Shown: positions 1-7,428, counted from the first letter of the stretch. The stretch: DNA of 10,999 nucleotides from JANNAT01 sp031422555 (GCA_031422555.1 JANPLZ010000178.1:1-10999); one strand, 5' to 3'. Notes: generated by a model from the sequence alone, not told the origin. Numbers and translations: made by a program.

Positions 1-680
1 GGCGATCCGTCAAAGCGGGTGATCAGCGCGCCGTCGGGGATGGCCGACACGGGGGCCGACAATTCACGGCGGATCACTTGTGCCAGCCGTTCTGTCACCA
101 CAACCATCTGGGTGCGCCCGGCGTAATCTTCGGCCAGGGCCTGCGTGCCACCTGCCGCTTTGACATCGGCCACAATCAGCCGGGCCGGTTGCAGAATTTC
201 ACCCGTCGCGGCATCGCGCACTGTCAGCAGGAACTGCATCGAATGCACGCCGCCCACGGTAAAGCGGGTCTTTTCGGTCAGACAGTGAAAGCGGGTCACT
301 TCGATATCCAGCGCCACCGCGCGACCTGTGTCCATGCCCGCGGTGCCCGTGGCCATTGCCGCGGTAAAGATCGCTGCAACTTGCGTATGACGGTCGCCGG
401 GTGCCTGACCCCGCCAAACGATATCGGCATTGGGGCGGAACGAATTGGCTTCGGATGATTTCAGACTGCGCGGCACGACGACATTGATCGCGGCGACGGT
501 GAATTGCGACTGCATGACGATCTGGCCGCCAACCCCAGCCACCGAAGGAGTTGACGATGTGCCACCGCTGGTAACCACCCCCGTGGGCAAGGTTACGTTG
601 CGGCTGGGGGCCTCGGCTTGCATGCAGGCCGAAACCGAGACGGCCATCAACAAGGCGGGAATGGAGCGAAGCAGTTTCAT
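1..680 (-). CDS. DUF6778-type putative lipoprotein (partial, C-terminus beyond left edge)
   Basis: The reading frame is open from the ATG at 680 down to base 1 (226 codons), so the C-terminus lies outside the window. The N-terminus MKLLRSIPALLMAVSVSAC is a lipoprotein signal peptide: a basic start, a hydrophobic core and a VSAC lipobox with Cys19. This predicts a lipid-anchored periplasmic protein. A low-complexity G/S/T/V linker (about 25-52) is followed by a folded domain containing VVVPRSLKSSEAN, DIVWRGQAPGDRH, LDIEVTRFHCLTEKTRFTVGG and TVRDAATGEIL. That pattern matches, from memory, a protein family common in Rhodobacterales and catalogued as DUF6778; its function is unknown. An in-frame ATG at 695 lies behind GGGGGAGG, but only 3 bases away. 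The ATG at 680 has a weaker AAGGGA at a better distance. Either start leaves the signal peptide intact. The gene is divergent from edd. Confidence 0.7.
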   Translation of the reverse strand, partial: MKLLRSIPALLMAVSVSACMQAEAPSRNVTLPTGVVTSGGTSSTPSVAGVGGQIVMQSQFTVAAINVVVPRSLKSSEANSFRPNADIVWRGQAPGDRHTQVAAIFTAAMATGTAGMDTGRAVALDIEVTRFHCLTEKTRFTVGGVHSMQFLLTVRDAATGEILQPARLIVADVKAAGGTQALAEDYAGRTQMVVVTERLAQVIRRELSAPVSAIPDGALITRFDGS

Positions 681-833
681 AGCGATCCCTTTCATAGTCC
701 TCCCCCGAGGTTGCATTCAGTGATCGGCCGCAATCGTGGCAAATTTTCGGCAATAATGACGCTTTTCGAAGGTGGTTTAAGGGTGATGCCATGGCAGGGC
801 TGAAATACCGTGGGCAAACCACACTGGTTTTGG

Positions 834-861
834 ATGCCAAACGCCACAAATCATGCCAAAC
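834..861. repeat. 9-bp direct repeat upstream of the edd promoter
   Basis: ATGCCAAAC occurs at 834-842 and again at 853-861. The copies are 19 bp apart start to start, close to two helical turns, so both would face the same side of the DNA. They lie about 30-55 bp upstream of the predicted edd -35 element, a position where activators often bind. A perfect 10-bp palindrome TGCCATGGCA lies at 787-796. No known regulator is recognised for either; chance cannot be excluded. Confidence 0.3.
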
Positions 862-889
862 TTCGGACGAATATCCCGCGATTGGGCTG

Positions 890-918
890 TTGTTAGCGCT
901 AACAGACTCTGGTAGTCT
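890..918 (+). promoter_or_regulatory. Predicted sigma70-type promoter of edd
   Basis: The -35 candidate TTGTTA (890-895) and the -10 candidate TAGTCT (913-918) are separated by 17 bp. The -35 matches four of six consensus bases. The -10 keeps the most important ones (TA at the start, T at the end). Transcription would begin near 925, giving a leader of about 36 bases before the edd ATG at 961. The -35 and spacer are covered by the palindrome at 891-904, an arrangement expected for repression. There is also a 6-bp inverted repeat, CAGACT/AGTCTG (903-908 and 914-919), around the -10. No transcription data are available. Confidence 0.5.
891..904. promoter_or_regulatory. LacI-family-type operator upstream of edd
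   Basis: TGTTAGCGCTAACA is a perfect 14-bp palindrome with a central CG, the typical form of operators bound by LacI-family sugar repressors. It overlaps the predicted -35 and spacer of the edd promoter, so a bound repressor should block RNA polymerase. Known family behaviour suggests release by a sugar or sugar-acid effector. The repressor gene is not in this window, so its identity and effector are unknown. Confidence 0.6.
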
Positions 919-960
919 GCCCCAAATCCCTTTGAAACCCCCTGCCACCAATGGTGCCTT

Positions 961-2763
961 ATGCTGAATGCAACGATTGACCGCGTGACCGACCGTATCC
1001 GGCAAAGATCGGCGCAGACCCGGGCCGCCTATCTGGCGCGGATTGCGGCGGCGGGCACGGCGGGTCCGGCGCGCGCGCATCTGTCTTGTGGCAATCAGGC
1101 GCATGCCTATGCGGCGATGGGCGATGACAAGGCGGCGTTGGTGGCTGCGCGGCTGCCGAACCTTGGCATCGTCACCGCCTATAATGACATGTTGTCGGCG
1201 CATAAGCCGTTTGAACATTACCCCGATCTGATCCGGGCTGCGGCGCATAAGGCGGGGGCGACGGTGCAAGTGGCGGGCGGCGTGCCTGCGATGTGCGACG
1301 GGGTGACCCAAGGCCAGCCGGGGATGGAATTGTCGCTGTTTTCGCGCGATGTCATCGCATTGGCCGCCGCGATTGCGTTGTCGCACAACACCTTTGACGC
1401 GGCGTTGTATCTGGGGGTCTGCGATAAAATCGTGCCCGGCCTGATCATGGCGGCGGCCAGTTTCGGCCATATCCCGGCGGTGTTCGTGCCCGCTGGCCCC
1501 ATGACATCCGGCCTGCCCAATGATGAGAAATCGGCGGTGCGCAATGCGTTTGCCCAAGGTCTGGTCGGGCGCGAGGCGCTGATGGCGGCCGAAATGGCGT
1601 CGTATCATGGCATTGGCACCTGCACCTTTTATGGCACCGCCAACACCAACCAGATGCTGATGGAGTTCATGGGCCTGCATCTGCCCGGCGCGTCGTTTGT
1701 GAACCCCGGAACGCCGTTGCGCGATGCGCTGACCAGTGCTGCGGTAGAGCGCGCTTGCGCCATCACGGCCCTTGGCAATGCGTATCGCCCCGCAGGCGAG
1801 GTGCTGGACGAGCGCGCCTATGTCAACGGCCTTGTCGGGCTGATGGCCACCGGCGGGTCGACCAATCTGGTGCTGCACATGCCGGCGATGGCGCGGGCGT
1901 CTGGGGTGTTGCTGGATCTGGCGGATTTTGATGATATCAGTCAGGCGGTGCCGCTGATGGCCAAAGTCTATCCAAACGGGCTGGCAGATGTGAACCATTT
2001 TCACGCAGCGGGCGGCTTGGGCTTTATGATCGGGCAGTTGCTCGAGGCGGGCCTGTTGCACCCCGATGCCAAGACGATTCTGGGCGATGGCCTGCACGCC
2101 TATGCCCAAGAGCCTGCCTTGCGCGACGGGCGGCTGGCTTGGGTGGCGGGGGCTGCCCAGACGTTGAACGACAAGATCCTGCGCCCGGTGGCCGACCCGT
2201 TTGCCGCCACCGGTGGCTTGCGGCAATTGTCGGGCAATCTGGGGCGCGGCGTGATCAAAGTGTCGGCGGTGGCCCCCGAACGCCATGTGGTGCAGGCCCC
2301 GGCGCGGATTTTCCACAGTCAGGACGCGGTGAAAGCCGCGTTCAAGGCGGGCGAATTTACCACAGACACCGTGGTTGTCGTGCGCTTTCAGGGGCCGCAA
2401 GCCAATGGCATGCCGGAATTGCATTCGCTGACGCCGATGCTGACGGTGCTGCAAGATCGCGGGCTGAAAATGGCCTTGGTCACCGATGGCCGCATGTCCG
2501 GCGCAAGCGGAAAAGTGCCCGCTGCAATCCATGTCAGCCCCGAAGCCGCCGCCGGAGGCCCGCTGGCCCGGTTGCGCGACGGCGATCTGGTCCGGCTGGA
2601 TGCGGTGGCAGGCACATTGTCGGTGCTGGTGGATGATTTCGATGCCCGCGCGCCGGTGGTGGCGGATCTGTCTGCCAACAGCCACGGCATGGGGCGCGAG
2701 TTGTTCGAAGCGTTCCGCCACCACGTCGGCACCTCGGAAACCGGGGCGGCAGTGGTTATCTGA
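961..2763 (+). CDS. edd: Phosphogluconate dehydratase (Entner-Doudoroff), Edd
   Basis: This 600-residue protein belongs to the IlvD/Edd dehydratase family and is close to the usual Edd length of about 600. It removes water from 6-phosphogluconate to form 2-keto-3-deoxy-6-phosphogluconate in the cytoplasm, using an Fe-S cluster. Visible motifs are MCDGVTQGQPGME (111-123), the first family signature CDKIVPGLIMAA (154-165), CTFYGTANTN (221-230) and the second signature ALVTDGRMSGAS (505-516). The cysteines C154 and C221 sit where the Edd cluster ligands are expected; C112 is also in a conserved motif. Edd is favoured over dihydroxy-acid dehydratase by the N-terminal block LSCGNQAHAY, by the length, and by eda next door. 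The start at 961 has no in-frame alternative just upstream, and its Shine-Dalgarno is weak. The neighbouring ATG at 951 is out of frame. Confidence 0.96.
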   Translation: MLNATIDRVTDRIRQRSAQTRAAYLARIAAAGTAGPARAHLSCGNQAHAYAAMGDDKAALVAARLPNLGIVTAYNDMLSAHKPFEHYPDLIRAAAHKAGATVQVAGGVPAMCDGVTQGQPGMELSLFSRDVIALAAAIALSHNTFDAALYLGVCDKIVPGLIMAAASFGHIPAVFVPAGPMTSGLPNDEKSAVRNAFAQGLVGREALMAAEMASYHGIGTCTFYGTANTNQMLMEFMGLHLPGASFVNPGTPLRDALTSAAVERACAITALGNAYRPAGEVLDERAYVNGLVGLMATGGSTNLVLHMPAMARASGVLLDLADFDDISQAVPLMAKVYPNGLADVNHFHAAGGLGFMIGQLLEAGLLHPDAKTILGDGLHAYAQEPALRDGRLAWVAGAAQTLNDKILRPVADPFAATGGLRQLSGNLGRGVIKVSAVAPERHVVQAPARIFHSQDAVKAAFKAGEFTTDTVVVVRFQGPQANGMPELHSLTPMLTVLQDRGLKMALVTDGRMSGASGKVPAAIHVSPEAAAGGPLARLRDGDLVRLDAVAGTLSVLVDDFDARAPVVADLSANSHGMGRELFEAFRHHVGTSETGAAVVI

Positions 2764-2773
2764 AACCTTTAGG

Positions 2774-2843
2774 GCCTCCGGCGGGGATATGTCAGACCAG
2801 GCGATGCGCGTTTCATCTGTTCTTAAATATCCCCGCCGGAGGC
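2774..2843. repeat. Perfect 17-bp inverted repeat between edd and eda
   Basis: The left arm GCCTCCGGCGGGGATAT (2774-2790) is exactly complementary to the right arm ATATCCCCGCCGGAGGC (2827-2843). They are separated by 36 bases, and pairing stops at both ends of the arms. The RNA could form a very stable stem that separates the edd and eda messages. The long loop and absence of a U-tract argue against a classical intrinsic terminator. From memory, close variants of CCTCCGGCGGGGATAT are scattered between genes in Rhodobacteraceae genomes, so this may be a pair of dispersed repeat units. No open frame of note lies in the loop. Confidence 0.85.
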
Positions 2844-2880
2844 AACCGATCTAACCCTCAAGACCGCAAGGATCCCAGCC

Positions 2881-3519
2881 ATGACCCCCGCCGAGCAATC
2901 CCGCCAAGCCACAGATATTTGCCGCCTTGCCTGCGTCGTGCCGGTTCTGGTGATCGACGATCTGGCCCATGCGGCCCCATTGGCGCGCGCGCTGGTGGCG
3001 GGTGGGTTGCCCGCGCTGGAAGTCACCTTGCGCACGCCTTGCGCGCTCGACGCGATCCGCGCCATGGCCGATGTGCCGGGCGGGGTGGTGGGCGCGGGCA
3101 CTTTGCTGACACCTGCCGATGTCAAGGCGGCCAAAGCGGCGGGGGCGAAATTTGGCGTCTCGCCGGGGGCCACGCAACGGCTGCTGGACGCTTGTGCCGA
3201 ATACGCGTTGCCGCTTTTGCCCGGTGCGGTGACGGCCTCCGAGGTGATGGCCCTGCTGGAAATGGGCTATACGGTGCAGAAATTCTTTCCGGCGGAACAA
3301 TCCGGCGGGGCCGCGTTTTTGAAATCCATCGGATCGCCGATCCCGCAAGTCAGCTTTTGCCCCACCGGTGGCATCAGCCTGAAAAACGCGCGTGACTATC
3401 TGGGGCTGAAAAATATCCTTTGCGTCGGCGGGTCTTGGGTGGCGCCAAAAGACGCGATGGTGCAGGGCAACTGGGCCGCCATCACCACCCTTGCTGCCGA
3501 GGCCGCAGCCCTGCGTTAG
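2881..3519 (+). CDS. eda: 2-dehydro-3-deoxy-phosphogluconate (KDPG) aldolase, Eda
   Basis: This 212-residue protein has the standard length of a class I KDPG aldolase. It cleaves 2-keto-3-deoxy-6-phosphogluconate into pyruvate and glyceraldehyde-3-phosphate, the second Entner-Doudoroff step, in the cytoplasm. Sequence hallmarks are PALEVTLRT with the catalytic acid/base Glu47, GAGTLLTPADVKAAKAAGAKF (71-91, one of the barrel strands and its loop), the Schiff-base lysine Lys134 in VQKFFPAE, and the phosphate-binding PTGGIS (161-166) and GGSWVAP (183-189). AAGGA at 2868-2872 lies 8 bases before the ATG. The gene follows edd by 117 bp in the same direction, so the two may share a transcript, but the large inverted repeat in the gap could set their ratio. 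It converges with glnE with only 13 bp between the stop codons and no terminator visible there. Confidence 0.96.
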   Translation: MTPAEQSRQATDICRLACVVPVLVIDDLAHAAPLARALVAGGLPALEVTLRTPCALDAIRAMADVPGGVVGAGTLLTPADVKAAKAAGAKFGVSPGATQRLLDACAEYALPLLPGAVTASEVMALLEMGYTVQKFFPAEQSGGAAFLKSIGSPIPQVSFCPTGGISLKNARDYLGLKNILCVGGSWVAPKDAMVQGNWAAITTLAAEAAALR

Positions 3520-3532
3520 GGCAACCATCCCT

Positions 3533-3820
3533 TCAAGACCCGTCAGGCACCCGCGCCGCCCGCCCGCCCCGGCGTTTTGGCGCGTCGGTCATGGTTTGCG
3601 CCTCACGCAGAACCGAACTCATCGGGTGATCGGGGGCGGCACTGGCATAATGCGCAATCACCTGCGCAAGGCACGCGGGCGTATCGGCATCCACAGGCAG
3701 GCTGAGGGCCCAGTCGATAAAGATCGACCGGCATTCGGGCAAAGTGATGCCATCGATGGCATAGCTTTCGCGCACCAGCCCTTTGGGATCTGCCTGTTTC
3801 ATGTCTGCTGCCTGCTCCAT
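3533..3820 (-). other. C-terminal extension of GlnE or internally started small protein (about 95 aa)
   Basis: This is the last part of the glnE reading frame, from an internal ATG at 3820 to the shared stop. The segment contains KGLVRESYAIDGITLPECRSIFIDW as its core (described here by its parts: RESYAIDGIT, then PECRSIFIDWALSLP), then APDHPMSSVLREA, and ends in a basic RRGGRAARV tail. It does not look like a GlnE end. From memory it resembles a small uncharacterised protein found alone in Rhodobacteraceae; I cannot name a family. AAAGG lies 8 bases before the ATG at 3820, a usable ribosome site, and a further ATG lies at 3802. It may therefore be made as a GlnE fusion, as a free 95-residue protein, or both. 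No stop codon separates it from glnE. Confidence 0.5.
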
Positions 3821-6643
3821 TCGGTCTGCCTTTCCATCGCTGTGATCGCTCAGATGCGCCGAAATCAGCGCCTCTGCCAACCCGGATTTATGCGCCAGTT
3901 GCGCCATCACGTCTTCGCCCGTTGCAGCGACCGCCTCGCGCAGCACAAAGGCCATCGCCCCTTCGCCCAGATCGTCCGGGGCCAGCGGTTTGTCCGACAA
4001 CAGCCGCGCACAGGCCTGCAAGCGCCAGCACAATCTGTAGGCCGCAAGCAGCGCCGTCTGATCCGTTTCCGACACCTTTCCCGCGATTGCTGATCGAACC
4101 GGGGCCACCGCCGCCGCAATCTGGCGTTCAACCCCTTGGGCGGGGCTGGCGTTTTGCAACGCCAGCGTTTGCGCCAGCAGTTCGATATCCATCAAACGCC
4201 CGGGGCCGAACTTGGCCTCCCAACCCACCGCGGCGGGTTTGGCCGCCGCCAGCCGGGCGCGCATGAGGGCGACATCGGCGCGCACCCCCGCCCCTTGGCC
4301 CTTGTTGGCCAACAAGGCGCGCCGAAACGCCTCTACTTGTTGGCCCAGCCCGGTATCGCCCGCCACCACCCGTGCCCGGGTCAGCGCCAGATGCTCCCAC
4401 GTCCAGGCCTCGGTCGACTGATAGGCGCAAAACGCCTCGATCGAGGTGGCAACCGGGCCTTGCCGCCCCGACGGGCGCAGCCGCATGTCGACTTCATAAA
4501 GCCGCCCCTCGGGCAGTTGTGCGGTCAGCGCTGTCACCATCGCTTGGGTCAGGCGCGCGTAATACAGCCGGGTCGGCAACGCGCGCGGCCCGGTCGACGC
4601 CTCAACCCCGGACGCATCGTAAATCACGATCAGGTCAAGATCAGACCCCGCGTTCAACCGCCCCGCCCCCAGACTGCCCATCCCCAGCACCACAGCGCCG
4701 CGCCCGGGCGGGGGGCCATGCTTGGCGGCAAACTGCGCATTCACCTGCGGCCACAGGGCTGCAATCACCGCACCCGCCAGATCGGCATAGTGTTTGCCCG
4801 CCTCGAACGCATCAATCAGGCCGCGCAAGTGATGCACGCCGATGCGAAAATGCCATTCCTTCATCCAACGCCGCGCGGCTGCCAGTTTGGCCTCATAATC
4901 GGCGGCGGCCGTTAGTTGCTGCGCCAAATCTGCGGTCAGGCCAGCAACGCCGGGCCACGGCGCCCAGAACGCGCCCCCGATCACCGCATCCAGAACGCCC
5001 GCATTGCGCGACAGATAGCGCGCAAGGCCGGGTGCTGTGCCCGCGATATCAATGATCAGATCGACCAGACTGGGGTTGGCATCAAACAGCGCGAAAATCT
5101 GCACTCCGGCGGGCAAACCGGCCAAAAACCCATCCAGCGCCACCAGCGCCTGATCCGGGTTGGCCGCGCGCGCCAATCGGGTCAGCAAACCGGGGCGCAG
5201 CCTGCGAAACAAGGTTTGCGCGCGGTCAGACCGCAAGGCAGCATAGCTGGACCAGCCTTTGACAATCGCCAAAGCGGCCTCGGACAGCGCGGGCGTGCCA
5301 TCCGGTTCCACCGCACTGCCCGGCGAGAAAAATCCTTCGGTCAATTCATTTGTGCGCGCCAGCCGGGTTAGCAAGCCATTGCGAAACGCCGCCTCGTCTT
5401 GCCCGCAGAACGCGGCAATCCGCGCCACCCCCGCCGATGTTACCGGCAAATCGTGGGTTTGCGCGTCACCTACCATTTGCAGCCGGTGTTCTACCTCGCG
5501 GTGGCGGGCGTAAAGCTGTGCCAATTCATCGGCCACATCGCGCGGCAGCCAGCCTTTGTCGGCCAAAGCCCTCAGCCCCGCCACAGTGCCGCGCGCGCGC
5601 AGATCGGGGTCGCGGCCGCCTGCGATCAACTGCCGGGTCTGGGTGAAAAATTCGATCTCGCGAATGCCACCCTGCCCCAGTTTGATATTGTGCCCTTCCA
5701 CCGCCAAAGCGCCGTGCAGGCCGCGGTGATCGCGGATCGCCATCCGCATGTCATGCGCATCCTGAATGGCGGCGAAATCCAGATGTTTGCGCCACACAAA
5801 CGGGATCAGCGTTTTCAAAAACCGCGCCCCCGCCGCCAGATCACCGCCGCAAGGCCGGGCTTTGATAAAGGCCGCGCGCTCCCATGTGCGGCCCTGCGCC
5901 TCATAATAGCTTTCTGCGGCGGCCATCGACAGACACACCGGGGTGACCGACGCATCGGGGCGCAGCCGCAAGTCCACCCGAAAGACATAGCCGTCGGCCG
6001 TCACATCCGACACCAGCGCCACCATCCGCCGGGTGACGCGAATGAACGATGCGCGTGCGTCAGGGCTGTCGGGGCCATAGCGGTCTTGGTCAAACAGACA
6101 AATCAGATCAATATCAGACGAATAATTCAGTTCATGCGCGCCCATCTTGCCCATGGCCAGCACCACCATGCCCCCCGCGGTGGCCAGATCCTGTGGCCCC
6201 GCCCCGGGCAATTTACCGCGCCGTATCTCATCACCCACCAGCGCCTTGATCGACAGATCGACCGACCTGTCGGCCAGCTGCGTCAAAGCTGCGGTCACTT
6301 CGGCCAACTCCCAGACCCCACCCAGATCGGCCAGCGCTGTCAGCAGCGCGGTGCGCCGCTTGGCTTGGCGCAACGCCGCGGCAAGCCCGTCCAGCGGCAC
6401 CAATGCAAGGCTATCAAGCACCTGCGCCGCCGCCGCTTCGGGCGATATCTGCACCGCGGCGCGCAGCCATGCAGCCTCTTTGTGCAAAAGCCCGGTCAGA
6501 TAGGGGCTGCACCCCGCCACCGCCGCCAACAAGGCGGTCACTTGCGGTGCCAGATCGGCAAACGCCGCCGCAATATCGGCGCGGGCGGTCTGGTCATAGG
6601 CGATTGGCATCCGGGTGATGCGGCTGGCAAAGGCATGGGTCAT
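3533..6643 (-). CDS. glnE: Bifunctional glutamine synthetase adenylyltransferase/adenylyl-removing enzyme, GlnE, with extra C-terminal domain
   Basis: This cytoplasmic enzyme adds AMP to, and removes it from, glutamine synthetase, turning the enzyme down when nitrogen is plentiful and up when it is scarce, in response to PII proteins. From the ATG at 6643 it has 1036 residues. The N-terminal adenylyl-removing half carries GKMGAHELNYSSDIDL (165-180) and YVFRVDLRLRPDAS (219-232). A helical linker follows. The C-terminal adenylyltransferase half carries GMGSLGAGRLNAGSDLDL (654-671) and YEVDMRLRPSG (716-726). Each half thus has its own nucleotidyltransferase G-S-D-x-D type site. The start at 6643 (MTHAFASRI) is preferred because relatives, as I recall them, begin close to FASR. 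An in-frame ATG at 6745 would add 34 poorly conserved-looking residues; neither has a good Shine-Dalgarno. Unusually, residues 942-1036 resemble a separate small protein fused in frame (listed separately). Confidence 0.93.
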   Translation of the reverse strand: MTHAFASRITRMPIAYDQTARADIAAAFADLAPQVTALLAAVAGCSPYLTGLLHKEAAWLRAAVQISPEAAAAQVLDSLALVPLDGLAAALRQAKRRTALLTALADLGGVWELAEVTAALTQLADRSVDLSIKALVGDEIRRGKLPGAGPQDLATAGGMVVLAMGKMGAHELNYSSDIDLICLFDQDRYGPDSPDARASFIRVTRRMVALVSDVTADGYVFRVDLRLRPDASVTPVCLSMAAAESYYEAQGRTWERAAFIKARPCGGDLAAGARFLKTLIPFVWRKHLDFAAIQDAHDMRMAIRDHRGLHGALAVEGHNIKLGQGGIREIEFFTQTRQLIAGGRDPDLRARGTVAGLRALADKGWLPRDVADELAQLYARHREVEHRLQMVGDAQTHDLPVTSAGVARIAAFCGQDEAAFRNGLLTRLARTNELTEGFFSPGSAVEPDGTPALSEAALAIVKGWSSYAALRSDRAQTLFRRLRPGLLTRLARAANPDQALVALDGFLAGLPAGVQIFALFDANPSLVDLIIDIAGTAPGLARYLSRNAGVLDAVIGGAFWAPWPGVAGLTADLAQQLTAAADYEAKLAAARRWMKEWHFRIGVHHLRGLIDAFEAGKHYADLAGAVIAALWPQVNAQFAAKHGPPPGRGAVVLGMGSLGAGRLNAGSDLDLIVIYDASGVEASTGPRALPTRLYYARLTQAMVTALTAQLPEGRLYEVDMRLRPSGRQGPVATSIEAFCAYQSTEAWTWEHLALTRARVVAGDTGLGQQVEAFRRALLANKGQGAGVRADVALMRARLAAAKPAAVGWEAKFGPGRLMDIELLAQTLALQNASPAQGVERQIAAAVAPVRSAIAGKVSETDQTALLAAYRLCWRLQACARLLSDKPLAPDDLGEGAMAFVLREAVAATGEDVMAQLAHKSGLAEALISAHLSDHSDGKADRMEQAADMKQADPKGLVRESYAIDGITLPECRSIFIDWALSLPVDADTPACLAQVIAHYASAAPDHPMSSVLREAQTMTDAPKRRGGRAARVPDGS

Positions 6644-6745
6644 CGCGCGATCATGGCAACTGGCGGTCAAGGGGTCAATCGCGGCCGGACCCGCAGGGTG
6701 GTTGCCCCCCCCGTCACAGGCATTTTTAAGCGCCTGCTTCGTCAT

Positions 6746-6883
6746 GCGCCTGATCCATTTTCCGCCGATATGTAAAAATGTTTAACATAGGCCTTGCATC
6801 CCAACCGGTTGATGCGCATCTTGCCTAATGTGAAAGACATTCACATCCGTTTACCAACGGGTCAACCCCACGGGAGTCCGCCG
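6746..6883. promoter_or_regulatory. Divergent intergenic region between glnE and the DUF2852 gene, with a 19-bp inverted repeat
   Basis: This short AT-richer region must hold the promoters of two divergent genes, but I could not pick convincing -35/-10 pairs for either. It contains an inverted repeat with 7-bp arms, ATGTGAA (6828-6834) and TTCACAT (6840-6846), around a 5-base centre. The repeat lies 38 bp before the DUF2852 start. A smaller palindrome ATGTTTAACAT is at 6778-6788. The larger repeat resembles an operator. It is not a standard CRP site, since TGTGA and TCACA are separated by seven bases and not six. The bound protein is unknown. Confidence 0.4.
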
Positions 6884-7345
6884 ATGACGACGATTTCTAG
6901 CACCGCCCCATCCGGCGGATCAAACTGGTTCCGCCGCGCCGAAAGCTGGTTGGACGCGAAAGGCAAATTCGCCTGGATCGCCGCGATGATTTTGGGCTTT
7001 GTGTTTATCTGGCCAATCGGCCTTGCCATTCTTGGCTATATGATCTGGAGCAAACGTATGTTCAGCAGCAATTCTTGTGCCGCCCGCCGTGACCACCACA
7101 TGGGCACACATTGGGGTCCTTCGATGATGAAGCAATCGGGCAATACCGCCTTTGACAGCTACAAAGCCGATATGCTGCGCCGTCTGGAAGACGAGCAAAC
7201 CGCCTTTGAAGGCTTTTTGCAACGGCTGCGTGATGCCAAGGACAAGTCGGAATTTGACGCCTTCATGGAAGACCGCGCCCGCGCCAACCGCGACGCCCCC
7301 GTCAGTGCGGCAGCCAACGATACCTTGCGCAGCGGCGAGTATTGA
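6884..7345 (+). CDS. DUF2852 family membrane protein
   Basis: This 153-residue protein is of unknown function. It matches the DUF2852 pattern known from alphaproteobacteria: one hydrophobic, probably membrane-spanning segment (about 29-56, FAWIAAMILGF then WPIGLAILGYMIW), a short basic and His-rich stretch (RRDHHMGTHWG, 68-78), and a conserved charged helical tail (about 88-132) containing NTAFDSYKADMLRRLEDEQ and FLQRLRDAKDKSEFDAFM. The tail probably forms a cytoplasmic coiled-coil-like helix; topology is inferred. The start at 6884 is chosen because GGGAG (6872-6876) lies 7 bases upstream. An in-frame ATG at 6794 would add 30 residues without family character and has no ribosome site. The gene is followed by a strong terminator and so appears to be a single-gene unit. 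Confidence 0.86.
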   Translation: MTTISSTAPSGGSNWFRRAESWLDAKGKFAWIAAMILGFVFIWPIGLAILGYMIWSKRMFSSNSCAARRDHHMGTHWGPSMMKQSGNTAFDSYKADMLRRLEDEQTAFEGFLQRLRDAKDKSEFDAFMEDRARANRDAPVSAAANDTLRSGEY

Positions 7346-7364
7346 TCCCAGTTACCAATTGAAA

Positions 7365-7393
7365 AAAAGGGCCGCGCAGGATGCGGCCCTTTT
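7365..7393 (+). terminator. Intrinsic terminator after the DUF2852 gene
   Basis: The arms GGGCCGC (7369-7375) and GCGGCCC (7383-7389) enclose a 7-base loop and are flanked by A residues before and TTTT after (7390-7393), so the stem can extend to 11 bp. It lies about 20 bases after the stop at 7345. The seven As on the left (7362-7368) would also give a U-tract on the minus strand, so it could stop transcription from both directions. Confidence 0.9.
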
Positions 7394-7428
7394 GCATGAC
7401 CGCTTTGCAACCAAGGGCGGAAAGCCCC

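Noticed and set aside
199..2724. A very long open frame on the minus strand (841 codons) opposite edd.
   Set aside because: It is the mirror of edd codon bias in GC-rich DNA. Its product is rich in His, Arg, Gln and Pro with no recognisable domain, it spans the edd promoter, and it also covers the true lipoprotein gene in a different frame.
3520..3532. Terminator between the convergent eda and glnE genes.
   Set aside because: Only 13 bp separate the stops, and I see no hairpin with a U-tract there on either strand.
5399..6775. A 458-codon open frame on the plus strand opposite glnE, plus a 259-codon one at 4136-4915.
   Set aside because: Both have the same shadow composition (His/Arg/Gln/Pro rich) and no domain, while the opposite strand encodes clear GlnE motifs throughout.
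6829..6845. CRP-like site TGTGA/TCACA ahead of the DUF2852 gene.
   Set aside because: The spacing is seven bases, not the six required for a CRP/FNR-type dimer site, so it is reported only as an unassigned inverted repeat.
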